Assembly: GCA_039105265.1 (NCBI GenBank)
Contig: JAPFFF010000002.1
Location: forward strand, 6,386,001 to 6,450,000
DNA: 64,000 nt
Source: Tritrichomonas musculus
Lineage: Eukaryota > Parabasalia > Tritrichomonadida > Tritrichomonadidae
Direction of reading: 5' to 3'
The notes beneath the pieces were generated by a model. It was not told where the DNA came from. It searched no databases and was given only the letters and a program-made list of their open reading frames with translations. Positions within the stretch are counted from its first letter, which is position 1; every line of letters begins with the position of its first letter. The translations under genes were made by a program, and so were the position numbers. Positions 41,876 through 52,173 of this stretch are shown in pieces.

Positions 41876-44566
41876 TTAAGGTTCTTCACAAACTATTCCT
41901 GTTTTGTGACTAGCACAAAGAATAACAATAAGTATAATTATTACAACGAGTAAAGCGCTGCCTATACCTCCAAACACAGTCATTGCTATTAATTCAGGGA
42001 ACCAATAAATCTCTTTTTTAACAATTGATTCTTTTTTAACAAATGAAACAAATGCACATAATGGCTGCATCTCAGGCATGTGAATAATGACTGACTCAAC
42101 ATTATCATCAATTCTTTTCAGTTGAAAAACACCATATAATTGACCTTCTTTGAATTGGATTACTTGTGGTTTGGATTCTGATGGTTTAAATGAATTCAGT
42201 TCATAAGCATTTGTAATTATTCTATGCGTCGAATTCTCATGTGAACAATTCACTCTTATTATTGGCATATAGCGTTGAATTGTACATTCACATGATATTT
42301 CATTGGCTGGTTCATTTACAGTCAATGTTTGTGTTCCTGATTGTGCTGTTTTCTGAACTTCTGATAATATTATCGGCTGCCTTAAATTAAGAATATTATA
42401 TTTGTATATATATGATATTACTACAAAAAGGCGCATGTCTTTGTTCATTTTAATTTTTGGCACAAAATCATCTATTATTATGTTTTTGCCTTTTTTAAAT
42501 TCGGTTGTAAAGTTACTAATTAATAAAGATTTATTTTTAAAATCCTTTCCCCATTCAGCACATACTTCATAATGAACATTTGTTCCAGAATCTGGAGATG
42601 TTGGAAGAGTCACACTATTAATGTGAATCTGGAAGAATTCATCGTCATATTTGAAAATGCCACGATCTACTAATGACTGAGATAAGGTTCCATCTGTTGT
42701 GAAAGTTGTATTTTCATCAACATAATCAGTTGAATTTTCTATAAGATCTTTGACAATAACACATAATTTATCGCCAAAATCAAGTGTGCTAACAATTACA
42801 CCTAATCTAAATGAAGGAATATACATTTCATTAATTGGAAGAGGCTCACAGTATTTAATTCGCAATTTAATTCCAACACCTTCTGTTTTTTGTGAGTTAT
42901 GAGTGTAAATAGGAATGAATCCATCATCTTTCCTTATATATTCCTTCAAAAGGAATGAATAATCATCTGATTTTTTGGCTAAATTTGTACCAGTATAGTA
43001 CCAGAAATTTAAAGTTACTTTTGAGTTCAAACGACTTTGATTTTCTGCAACAATTGATGTGTCAAAATAGTTGTTATTTGTTAAATCTTCAAAAGGTGTA
43101 GCTCTTCTTGAAACAAGTTGGAATTGTTCATTTTCAGTTGAATTCCTTTCGCTCAAACTCAACTGAGTACTTATACGAGTATGAGTTTTGTATTTGTTTT
43201 CTAAATCATAAGCATCTAAACTTAGGATTTTATCAGATGTCTCATTTATATATTGATCATCATCATCTTCTTCTCCATCGATTTCTGAGCCAATATAATC
43301 ATTGTTATTTTGTGAATCAAAGAGACAATACCTTTTTGTTTTAATAAGTTGAGTGATATGATGGTACTTATAATGTGAATGAAGAATAGTGCATTTAATT
43401 CTTTTGCCAAATAATTTAATTCTGATTTTAACACCATCAAAACCATAATAAGATTGTAATGGCATTTCAAAGCCACCATACATATATGGATAAGGACAAG
43501 CAAGAGGAGCAAAACCAAATTCAATTTTGAATGGTTCAGCAAGTCCAAATGAAAGACTTGTTTCAATAACAGCAACAACAGCTTTAAGTTTAATTCCTTG
43601 ATTAAATTGAATTGTTCCTCTGATAAAATTTGATTCAAGATCAGTGGCTGTACCTTCAACAGCATTTCCAGCTGGATTTGATGAGAATTGAGTCGTCCAG
43701 CCAGAGTTAGTGGTTCCATGACGTTTAATGCAGATATATCTTTTAGCCGTAAACTCGTATCCCTTAAAATAATCTATATCCACTTGTAAACATTTTTCTA
43801 TATCTTTGAGAATAACGCCAAATGTAAAGAAAAGACCAAATTCAAATCTTAATCCAAGAAACTTGAATGCAATTCCAAAACCAGGAACAGGAACATCTAA
43901 GTCTGGCATAAGTGGCAATTCTGAAACTTTTTCATACTTACTCTTTTTTAATTGGACTTCTACACCAACTTTCCCATTCAATGTTACGTCAGTGATGATT
44001 TCAGCATTTTTAATGGAATGAAAACGAACTTTTGCATGCATTTTTGCTGAAAAAAATGTTCCTACTCCAGCAGAGACACTTCTTACAGAAACAAGTTTAG
44101 GTCTGTTTCGTTTTTCATCCCAATTATAATTATGCTTGTAAGATAATAATGGAGTTTTACCTTTAAATTCTATATCTGAAAACACGAAAAGCATATCAAT
44201 TGGTTTTATTTTGTAAATATAAACTTTTTAATCAGATGCAACTAATTTTTCCATTTCATATAAATCTTGATTTCGAATATCAACAAGAATAAATCCATCT
44301 TTTAAATTAAATTTTTTTCTTATTACTATTGCAGCGTGATGTTTTTCAATAGCATATCCTTTTAAATCATATGTTTGTGAGGAAGTAGCTGTTTTTAATA
44401 AATAAAAATGTGCATTTCCAAATGAATAATATCAAGGATACTTTGTTTGATCTCGATGTTTTTTGCGAACTTTAATAGTTGAATTAAGGAGTGCTTCATC
44501 TGCAAGGGATCTGAATTTTTCAGGAATTATTGAATAAGCAATAAATAATAAGAGGAATACCAGCAT
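41876..44566 (-). pseudogene. Large type I membrane protein with two internal stops
   Basis: One minus-strand frame of 897 codons begins at ATG 44566 with a signal peptide, MLVFLLLFIAYSIIP. It is interrupted by a TGA (after DQTKYP) and a TAA (after VASD), then stays open for 772 codons from 44194. The ectodomain is beta-rich, with many N-glycosylation sites and acidic stretches (DGEEDDDD). A membrane helix, IGSALLVVIIILIVILC, and a short tail, ASHKTGIVCEEP, end it. No known domain was recognised. If only the downstream ATG were used, the protein would lack a signal peptide. It faces the furin-like pseudogene head to head across about 75 bases. Confidence 0.8.
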
Positions 44567-44639
44567 TAAAAAAAAAGAGAAATGAAATCTTTGAACATAA
44601 TCTCTTGAAAATTTAAGATTTTATGAGAATATTTTTATT

Positions 44640-46089
44640 TAAAAAATTGTGAGCAGAAACATGGTGCACTAACAGGATACACTTCTTATGGTCCTTCCAC
44701 AAGAACGACACAAACATTAGGAAATGCAAATGGAATTGGATCAAGTGGCAGCACTTCAAAATTTTATCCTTCATCAGGAGCCGCAGGAGGATATAAAGGA
44801 GGAGTTGCAGGAACTCCAAACAAATACAATCCAGATGCTGCTGTTTCTGAAAGTGGATCTTCATACATTTCAGGATATGAAGGCTGTGAAGCCAATGAGC
44901 AAATGACATTGGATTCAGGAGAAATGGTTGTTGGAGCAAAAGAAGGAGATGGTTACATTCAAATTGATCAGATATATGAATGCCCTCCAAATTGTACTGT
45001 TTGTTCTGGCTATCAACAATGCACAAATTGTGAAATACCATTTCATTTACATGACGGTCTTTGTATACCAACATGCCCTGAAAAAACAATTGACAGGTAC
45101 ACATATTGCGAAAAATGTGATTCTATTTGTGCAGATTGTTTAAATGAAGCAACAAACTGCACTGATTGCTATGATGGATCTTTCTTCTACTGAAATCAGT
45201 GCTTGAAAGAATGCCCAGTTGGAACTTGCAAACATGAAGGAATGTGCTATGAAATTTGCCCAGTAGGAACTTATTCAATCGGACAATCATGTGAAGAATG
45301 TGATTTATCATGCCAAGAATGCATTGATATTAAAACAAAATGTACAGCTTGCCCAGAAGGAAAGTATTTATTTAATAATGAATGCCTTGAAAATTGTCCA
45401 GAAAGAACAGTTCGAGATGGAAATATATGCAGGTCTGAATGTGAATCAGGACAATTTTTGTACAGAGGTATTTGCTATACCAAGTGTCCTAAAGGAACTT
45501 TTGGAAGTGGTGAAATATGTGATGAATGCGATACATCATGCGCTGAATGTGAAGGGATTCAAGAACATGCACAAATTGTGACAATGGTTTATATTTATAT
45601 GAATCAAAATGTGTTGATAATTGCGCCGATAAACAATTAATTTATATGAATTCTTGTGTTTCTGAGTGTCCTTCCAATACTTTCTTAAATGGCAGAGAAT
45701 GTGTTATCTCATGTCCAAATGGGAAATTTGGAGACAAGAATATTGGCTCAAATTGCGATGTATCATGTGCATCATGTGAAAATTCATCAACATTATGCAC
45801 GAATTGTTTTGAAGGAAACTTTTTGATTGGAAACCAATGCCTTAATAGTTGTCCAAATGGAACATTTACATTTCAGGGATATTGTGTTAGTGAATGCCCT
45901 TCAGGCTCATATCTTTATGAAAATAACTGTCAAAAAGAAATAGAATATTATAATGTTAATGATAAAATTGTTAAGCAGCCCAGAATCCCCAAAAAGAATG
46001 CAATTATAGGTTTGGCTATTTTGGCTATTGTTGTTGTTGGTGAAATTATATCTATAATATTTATATCTCATTGGTTATGTTGTAATTAA
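44640..46089 (+). pseudogene. Gly-rich plus furin-like Cys-rich surface protein, decayed
   Basis: Coding sense begins without a start at about 44643 (EQKHGALTGYTSYGPSTRT) with a Gly/Ser-rich region like the ALK/LTK-type glycine-rich domain (SSGAAGGYKGGVAG, then GDGYIQI). Many furin-like repeats follow (CPPNCTVCSGYQQCTNC, ECPVGTYSIG-type, CDVSCASC). A membrane helix, AIIGLAILAIVVVGEIISII, and a tail ending WLCCN close it. It is broken by an in-frame TGA at 45191-45193 and a frame change near 45570. The 5' end with its signal peptide is missing. Relatives in trichomonads are large surface proteins. Confidence 0.85.
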
Positions 46090-46159
46090 CATATTTAAAT
46101 GAATAAAAAACAATCAAATAAAATACTAAATGAATATGATTTTAATATTTTTTTTCCAT

Positions 46160-46500
46160 AGTGTTAGTTAGGAAGATTTATTTCTCCTAACAATTCTTTT
46201 TTTAGAATTGCGTTATCTTTGATAATGTTAACTGACAACCATTTATTAGTTTTCTTTTTCAATGTAGCATTTGATTTATTTTGAACAAATAACTCCAAAA
46301 TAGAAACGCATTTAGTATACTATTCATTAGAAAAAAAAGCATTTGAATGAACAGGAGCTTTGTAATTGTTATTTAGTAAGAAAAATTGGATAGACAAGTG
46401 AAATTCACTGTTTTTAGATATTGTATTTACTTTTATAAAGACTGAAGAAGTAATCTCAATAATTCATATTGATTGTCAATTTGAACTTCAATAATCCAAA
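46160..46500 (-). pseudogene. Decayed coding fragment, unknown family
   Basis: The minus strand reads YTKCVSILELFVQNKSNATL, then KKKTNKWLSVNIIKDNAILK and LLGEINLPN before a stop near 46167. Further sense upstream (DNQYELLRLLLQSL) is in another frame. A helical intracellular protein is suggested. No family is recognised. Confidence 0.35.
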
Positions 46501-46926
46501 AATTAAGATTTTTTAACAAAAGTATCACAAAACAAAGAAGCAATAACAGAATAATTATCAATACATACAGTGTATAATTATGCAGAAAGAACTTTGAAAA
46601 CTATTCAAAATTTCAAAGAACCTTTTTATTATGATATTGACGATCACAGAACAGATTCATCAATTAAAAAATGACAACTAGCAAATTGTTTGTCTTAAAA
46701 AAATAATTTGATTTTTTAAATCGAATTTAAAGAATAAAAAAATTTGATATCGAACTAATTTAGATATAAAACAATGGTAGATGACGCAATTCCGCACATC
46801 TTTTGTCCGCGTAGAATTCTGAAATATCCTTGCTCACCTCAAGCTGTACCCCAAGAGTTTCTAACGATCCAGTAATCTTTTACATCTTCCAATCCACGAT
46901 CATTTTATATTTGAATGAAAAGATAT

Positions 46927-47220
46927 TCAATTGTAAAAAAACTCGAATAATAGAGATATTGCTTATTTCATCCATAACTTTTTATTCTATAGTATAGATA
47001 TTATATGGCCTTATTTTAATTGGAAAATATGTCGAATTGAATGACTACATACATTTTGAAATTTCTATACATTTTCGAATTATTTCAAAATGTATGTAGT
47101 CATTCAATTAGAAACAAATTAATACTTTCTAACTTGAGTACAATGTAATAAATAGAGACTTAAAAAGTTACGGATAGAATAAGAAATATCTCTATTATTC
47201 TAGATTTTTTGAAATTGAAC
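46927..47220. repeat. Fold-back element with nested inner hairpin
   Basis: Arms of 59 bp (46927-46985 and 47162-47220) are inverted with about a dozen differences and share GAATAATAGAGATATT. Inside, TTGAATGACTACATACATTT at 47035-47054 and its inverse ending at 47111 form a second hairpin. Target duplications could not be identified. It is non-coding. Confidence 0.8.
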
Positions 47221-47543
47221 AAAATTACTTAGAAAAAAAATGAAATAGATCTCCTGAGCATTTTAAGAAAAAATGGAAAAAACATGTTCATATATAAAAT
47301 TATGATCTAAATATTTTATTTTTTTACTCATATTCGAATTTTTTTTATAAAAAGGAATTAGATATTTGTGATATCAACATATCCTATAAAATGAATTTTA
47401 ACACAACAAAAAAATAATATATTAGGGATACTGTTCATAAATTTATGAACAAAACCTTTTGGCATAAAGTTGATGTTGAGATATTGAAAAAAAACTACAC
47501 CCTTAAATTTGAAAGGATAACATTAAACTAAATGAATAAAAAA
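47221..47543. other. AT-rich intergenic stretch
   Basis: Downstream region of the minus-strand actin-like gene. Nothing else is supportable. Confidence 0.5.
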
Positions 47544-48674
47544 TTAAATGCATTTATTATGAACAATTGCTGGTCCTACATCGTTGTATTCATCATGTGT
47601 AATGACACATCTAGGAAAAGTAGCAAGTGATGCAAAAATAGAACCACCAACCCAAGCACTAAACTTTCTTTCTTTGTAATCTAAGTCGACAACTTTAATT
47701 TGCATCGTTGGCGGTTCGAGATCTACCATTTCTTTCTCAATTCGTTCAGGAAGACCTTTAAGCAATGCTGCACCACCACTGAGCACGATGTTTGCACAAA
47801 GAAGCTTTCTAGCGCCGATGTTGCAGCTTTTGATTGTGTTGAAAATCATCTGGTCAAGTCCGTCAGAGTCGAAATCGTTCAAATATGGCTTGAAGAGGAG
47901 CTCAGTGGACATGAAACACTCAGAGGACAAAGTGAGAGACTTTCCATTTGGCAAAGAATAGGAAACATTCTTACTGGATGACTTTTTCGACTCTTGAAGT
48001 TCTTTATCGTAATTTAAAGAAACAAAACCATGTTTTTCTTTGATGTCACGAACAATTTCTTTTTCACTGGACGTAGTAAATATGTGGCCACGGTCTTGCA
48101 GGAGCTTCTGAAGATAGTTTGTCACATCAGATCCTGCCAAATTGGATATTGTGACGTTGTGCTTGAATACGAAACCATTGAAAAAAGGAGCAATTTGAGT
48201 TACACCGTCTCCCATCTCGCAAACGAGACCTGTTGTACGTCCTGATGCGTAGAGAGAAAGACAAGGTTGAGGACAAACGAAGAAGCTCGGCACATTGAAA
48301 GTTTCGATCATTATTTGAATCATTTTTTCACGATGGGACTTTGGACACTTTATGCTTTCAGTAAGAAGGACCGGGTGCTCTGCAGGGTCAACTCGAAGCT
48401 GATGGTAAAAAGTATGATGCCAAATCTTTTCAATATCATCCCAATTTACAATAATACCGCGTTCAATCGGGCTTTTTAAGATCAAAGTACCTGATTTTGC
48501 ACATGCTTCGTCACCAACATATATATTTTTGCTTGCACTTTTAGATTGGAAAGCAGACTTTGGGTGTCCAACAATTGTGGGGAAAAGAGAAATAGGAGCG
48601 TCATATCCTGCCAATCCAGCCTTGATAAAGCTTGATCCATTATCGATGACAATCGTTTCTATTTCTTCAGCCAT
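47544..48674 (-). CDS. Divergent actin, 376 aa (copy A)
   Basis: Full actin length with the hallmarks IDNGSSFIKAGLAG (phosphate loop 1), GDGVTQIAPFFNG (loop 2), NVPSFFVCPQPCLSLYASG, NIVLSGGAAL (adenosine site) and a C-terminus ending HNKCI. Compared with conventional actin, Gly15 is Ser, Asp154 is Glu and His161 is Gln, while catalytic Gln137 is kept. Subdomain 2 and the 230-260 region are diverged and the DNase loop is altered. It is probably a specialised actin or actin-like cytoskeletal protein rather than the major actin. The open frame is intact. The gene is head to head with a second divergent actin. Confidence 0.92.
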   Translation of the reverse strand: MAEEIETIVIDNGSSFIKAGLAGYDAPISLFPTIVGHPKSAFQSKSASKNIYVGDEACAKSGTLILKSPIERGIIVNWDDIEKIWHHTFYHQLRVDPAEHPVLLTESIKCPKSHREKMIQIMIETFNVPSFFVCPQPCLSLYASGRTTGLVCEMGDGVTQIAPFFNGFVFKHNVTISNLAGSDVTNYLQKLLQDRGHIFTTSSEKEIVRDIKEKHGFVSLNYDKELQESKKSSSKNVSYSLPNGKSLTLSSECFMSTELLFKPYLNDFDSDGLDQMIFNTIKSCNIGARKLLCANIVLSGGAALLKGLPERIEKEMVDLEPPTMQIKVVDLDYKERKFSAWVGGSIFASLATFPRCVITHDEYNDVGPAIVHNKCI

Positions 48675-48774
48675 TTATCACAAAATATTTAAAATTGAAT
48701 TAACAATTTTCATTTTATTTATTCAATTATTCAATGCCAGTTCAATTTAAGAAAAATTTTAGAGTAAAAATATT
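48675..48774. promoter_or_regulatory. Shared 100-bp bidirectional promoter region of the actin pair
   Basis: Only 100 bases separate the two divergent ATGs, so both promoters must lie here. TTCAAT, TTCAATT and AAATTTTAG motifs occur on both strands, with no perfect TCAYW initiator near the plus-strand ATG. Co-regulation of the pair is an inference. Confidence 0.5.
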
Positions 48775-49902
48775 ATGTCTGACGAAGTACAAACAGTTAT
48801 TATTGATAATGGATCAGGGACTATCAAAGCCGGATATGCAGGAGATGAAGCTCCGAGGTCTGTTTTTCCAACATTTATTGGACGTCCAAGGTGCGATGTT
48901 TATGAATTCACTAATAAGAATGAAAAAGTCTATGTTGGCGACGAAGCAATGGTAAATTCGTGTATTTGTAACCTTAAATATCCAGTTGAGCGTGGTATTG
49001 TAGTAAATTGGGATGATATGGAAAAAGTATGGAATTATACTTTTGACAAAGAACTCCATATTAACCCAGCAGAACATCCTCTTTTTATTATAGAAGCTCC
49101 TAGGAATCCAAAGGCCAACAGTGAAAAATTGATACAAATAGCATTTGAAACCTTCAATGTTCCATCGTTCTATCTTTCCTCTGATGATCCTCTTTCCATT
49201 TATTCATCAGTACGCACAACTGGCGTTACTTGCGATATAGGTTATGGTGTTACCAAGATAAACTCTGTTTATGAAGGCAAGTCATTATTGAAAGAAATTG
49301 TTCGCTACAACTTTGGAGCACAAGACGTTATGAAGATGCTTGGATCCAACCTAGAAGAGCGAGGCTACTATTTCACTACGTCAGAAGAAAAAGAAATTCT
49401 TCGAGATATTATTGAAAAAGTTTGCTACGTTCCACTCGACTATGAATCAGAGCTGAGGAAGGCAAAAACATCGTCAGAATGTGATAGATCATTCTTTCTG
49501 CCAGACTGCAATGTTATTGATCTTAATGAAGAACGCTTCCGCTGCACAGAGCTCCTTTTCAGGCCAGAATTAGATGGCTTCGAAATTGATGGAATTAGCA
49601 AGTCAATCCACAAAGTAATTAAAGAGGCAGACATTGATGTACGTAAGGAATTGTATGCAAACATTGTTATTTCTGGTGGAATTTCAATGCTTGACGGCCT
49701 TCCGGAGCGAGTTGAGAAAGAAATCAATGAAATGGCACCTCCAAAAACCGTTGTTAAAGTCATTGCACCAAAAGAAAGAAAGTATGCTGAGTGGATCGGA
49801 GCATCAATATTGGCATCACTTGTTACTTTCCCTCAAAGGGTTATAACACGCGATAAATACAATGACAATGGACCAGGCATCGTTCATCGTAAACAGAGTT
49901 AA
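48775..49902 (+). CDS. Divergent actin, 375 aa (copy B), catalytic residues replaced
   Basis: Actin length with IDNGSGTIKAGYAGDEAPRS (intact phosphate loop 1), CDIGYGVTKINSVYEG (loop 2), NVPSFYLSSDDPLSIYSSV and NIVISGGISM. The residues needed for ATP hydrolysis in conventional actin are altered: Gln137 is Asp, His161 is Lys and Asp157 of loop 2 is Tyr. The C-terminus is HRKQS rather than RKCF. The fold and nucleotide pocket are otherwise kept, so it may bind but not hydrolyse ATP. It is more like conventional actin in its first 60 residues than copy A is. The two copies are diverged, so the duplication is old. Confidence 0.92.
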   Translation: MSDEVQTVIIDNGSGTIKAGYAGDEAPRSVFPTFIGRPRCDVYEFTNKNEKVYVGDEAMVNSCICNLKYPVERGIVVNWDDMEKVWNYTFDKELHINPAEHPLFIIEAPRNPKANSEKLIQIAFETFNVPSFYLSSDDPLSIYSSVRTTGVTCDIGYGVTKINSVYEGKSLLKEIVRYNFGAQDVMKMLGSNLEERGYYFTTSEEKEILRDIIEKVCYVPLDYESELRKAKTSSECDRSFFLPDCNVIDLNEERFRCTELLFRPELDGFEIDGISKSIHKVIKEADIDVRKELYANIVISGGISMLDGLPERVEKEINEMAPPKTVVKVIAPKERKYAEWIGASILASLVTFPQRVITRDKYNDNGPGIVHRKQS

Positions 49903-50243
49903 TTTTTTTATTTTAGATCTATTTTTTAAATAAAAAATAATGGATGGAAAAATACAATTTTTTATTTTAGCTGCTAAAATTTAGCACTTATAAACGCAAA
50001 TTGAATTATTACTTCCTAATTTGATTGAATCAATAATTATTAATATTCATATATTTGATATTGCTTTTTGAAAATCATCAAATATATAATGAAAATACAA
50101 GAAAAAACATTTTCTTATTATGGTTAGAAAAAATTCTTATAATTATTAAAATAAATAATATTAATTTACTATAAGAAATAATAAATATATACAAATCCAA
50201 TAATAATGAATTAAATACCCAATCATAAGCTCCTGGTATAATT
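49903..50243. other. Spacer between convergent actin-like and phosphoesterase genes
   Basis: AT-rich. No other feature is recognised. Confidence 0.5.
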
Positions 50244-51131
50244 TTAATCATCAACGTTACTATTTTTTTGGGTCTCAATTTTCTTAACAATATCAGCAAT
50301 ATTTGACTTTGTTTTAAGATTATGAAAGGAAATATCAAAACCATTTTCACTATCATTAACAAGTGCATAGCAGTAGCTTTGAATATCAATTGAAAATGGG
50401 GCTAAAGAAGCGATTTTTACTTCATTATTAACATAAAGAGTATGAACATGGCCTATGATAAGCCAATTATCAATTGGAATCAGTTTTTGCTGAGCAATTT
50501 TATTAGACCAAATAAAAGATGGAACATCAGGATTTGATATCCGGAACGAGTTACCAAAATCATGCGAAAAGAATATTGGATCACCTGTTGATGATTCTAT
50601 TTTCATTATTTTATGATGGAAATAATGAATAGATCCGTGAACATTTAACCTTTTGTATAATCCGCGATCATGATTTCCTGATATAAAACGTATTGGAACT
50701 GGAAATTCTGAAAAAGTGTCTAGAAAGTCTTGAGCAACAATATTACGATCTTCTGCTTTGATGTCGATTGTATCACCAAGCCAAATAATGCAATTAGAAT
50801 TATTATCTTCAACAATTTTTTTAAGTTCATCGAATAGGATTGGAATAGATGGTTTTGCATATTTAAACTTACCCAAATGAGTATCAGTTATAACCACTGC
50901 TCTCATCCCTTTCGTTTTATTTGAGGGGATTTTTATCATATCGCAATTAATGTTTCTAAGTGGCATTATCGGAATGCTGCATATTTCGATTTGCCCTTGC
51001 TCCTCTTGCTCAATATCATTTTCTTTTTTTTGAATTTGACAAATATTTGATTCTATTTTTTCTTGATTTTGCTTCGATTTGCCATTTGAATCATCTTTTA
51101 TTGGTGCCGGTTCACTTGAATGGCATCCCAT
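50244..51131 (-). CDS. Metallophosphoesterase with dual-acylation N-terminus, 295 aa
   Basis: Calcineurin-like phosphoesterase motifs appear in order: DTHLG (83-87), GDTID (119-123), GNHD (152-155), SHD with His190 and GHVH (227-230). All five metal-binding motifs are present, so it should be an active two-metal phosphatase or phosphodiesterase; substrate unknown. Residues 1-75 are a polar, Glu/Gln/Lys-rich extension. The start MGCHSS has Gly2 for N-myristoylation, Ser6 in the favoured position and Cys3 for palmitoylation, predicting attachment to the inner face of the plasma membrane or endomembranes. The frame is intact and the gene is the last host gene before the Polinton. Confidence 0.92.
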   Translation of the reverse strand: MGCHSSEPAPIKDDSNGKSKQNQEKIESNICQIQKKENDIEQEEQGQIEICSIPIMPLRNINCDMIKIPSNKTKGMRAVVITDTHLGKFKYAKPSIPILFDELKKIVEDNNSNCIIWLGDTIDIKAEDRNIVAQDFLDTFSEFPVPIRFISGNHDRGLYKRLNVHGSIHYFHHKIMKIESSTGDPIFFSHDFGNSFRISNPDVPSFIWSNKIAQQKLIPIDNWLIIGHVHTLYVNNEVKIASLAPFSIDIQSYCYALVNDSENGFDISFHNLKTKSNIADIVKKIETQKNSNVDD

Positions 51132-51666
51132 GTTGAAAATCGTTGGTTAAAATTGCGATTCACAAAACTAAAGAAAAATTTTATGCTATTTCAATTTTTT
51201 CATTATTCTCGTAATTGCTTTTATCTAATATCTTCTTTAAACAATTATTTTTTTAGAAATACTTAAATTTAATAAATATTTTTATTATTGTTTTAACAAA
51301 TAGTTTTAAAAGTACAGTGATTAAAAGATTTTATTTAAAGATATGGTAAAATTATTTTATTGAATTAATATTGAAAAAATGAACTTTTTTTTTTTTGAAA
51401 AATTTTGAAATGCCATATGATTATTCAACAGTGGAAAGGACGATAAACTTGCCAATATCCAGCTGATTAAATTAATGTAGGTTCATTTTCATTAAAAAAT
51501 GAATTCATCTAAATTGAATATATATTTAACTCTTAAATTTATTATATAACAATTTTGATTAGCATAAGACAATAAATACTTCAAAGAAATTAATTCACAA
51601 AGATTTGATTTACTTAAAATTTGGATCATTTTGAGGAAAATCAATTTCATATATAGTAGTTATATT
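51132..51666. other. Upstream region of the phosphoesterase gene, AT-rich
   Basis: No gene or repeat with defined ends. It contains the unoccupied flank of the Polinton. Confidence 0.5.
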
Positions 51667-51694
51667 AAGGGGTGCTAACAAGTTAGCCCCCCTT
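51667..51694. repeat. 28-bp hairpin at the probable left end of the Polinton
   Basis: AAGGGGTGCTAAC pairs with GTTAGCCCCCCTT with one mismatch across an AA loop. TTAA occurs on both sides. It marks the switch from host flank to element-like repeats and could be part of the terminal repeat. Confidence 0.6.
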
Positions 51695-51970
51695 AATTCA
51701 AAAATCAGAACGCCAACGACTCATAAATGAAACCACAACTTTTTACATGAATATTCAATGTCAATTAATCATGACCTCACACATAAATTTTTTTCATGTA
51801 TAAAAAAATTATTTCACACGCTAAATTAAAAAAATAAATTTTAAAATTTCTGATTTAATTTTTTCAAAGAAAATTTACGCCCTGTAAAATTTCTGTTCTA
51901 ATTTTTTAAATCTAAAAATTTAAAAATTAATTTTTTTATTTATGATATCCGAATGAAAAAAATAAAGAGG

Positions 51971-51999
51971 AAACCCTAAAGGGTTTGAGCTTCGCGAAC
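51971..51999 (+). repeat. Double-hairpin unit A
   Basis: AAACCC-TAAA-GGGTTT is followed at once by GAGCTTCGCGAAC, whose second fold is weak. See the finding on double-hairpin units (A-H). Confidence 0.6.
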
Positions 52000-52102
52000 A
52001 GGACAGGACAGGAGGACAGGACAGGACACATTAAAAAAAATCTAGAAAAGTTTTGAGGCGTCGATGATTGAAAATTTATTTTTGTGAATTTGACGAAAAA
52101 AT
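51998..52102 (+). repeat. Polinton internal repeat, left copy
   Basis: (ACAGG)n followed by ACATTAAAA, TCTAGAAAAGTTTTGAGGCG and ATGATTGAAAATTTATTTTT. It is repeated inverted at 63238-63347, where it closes the gene block, and directly at 61535-61625. Confidence 0.9.
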
Positions 52103-52173
52103 TCCGTTTGTTGATTTTTCACAAAAATTTATAACTTTTCAACATAAAATTTTAAAAATTTATAAATTCATAA

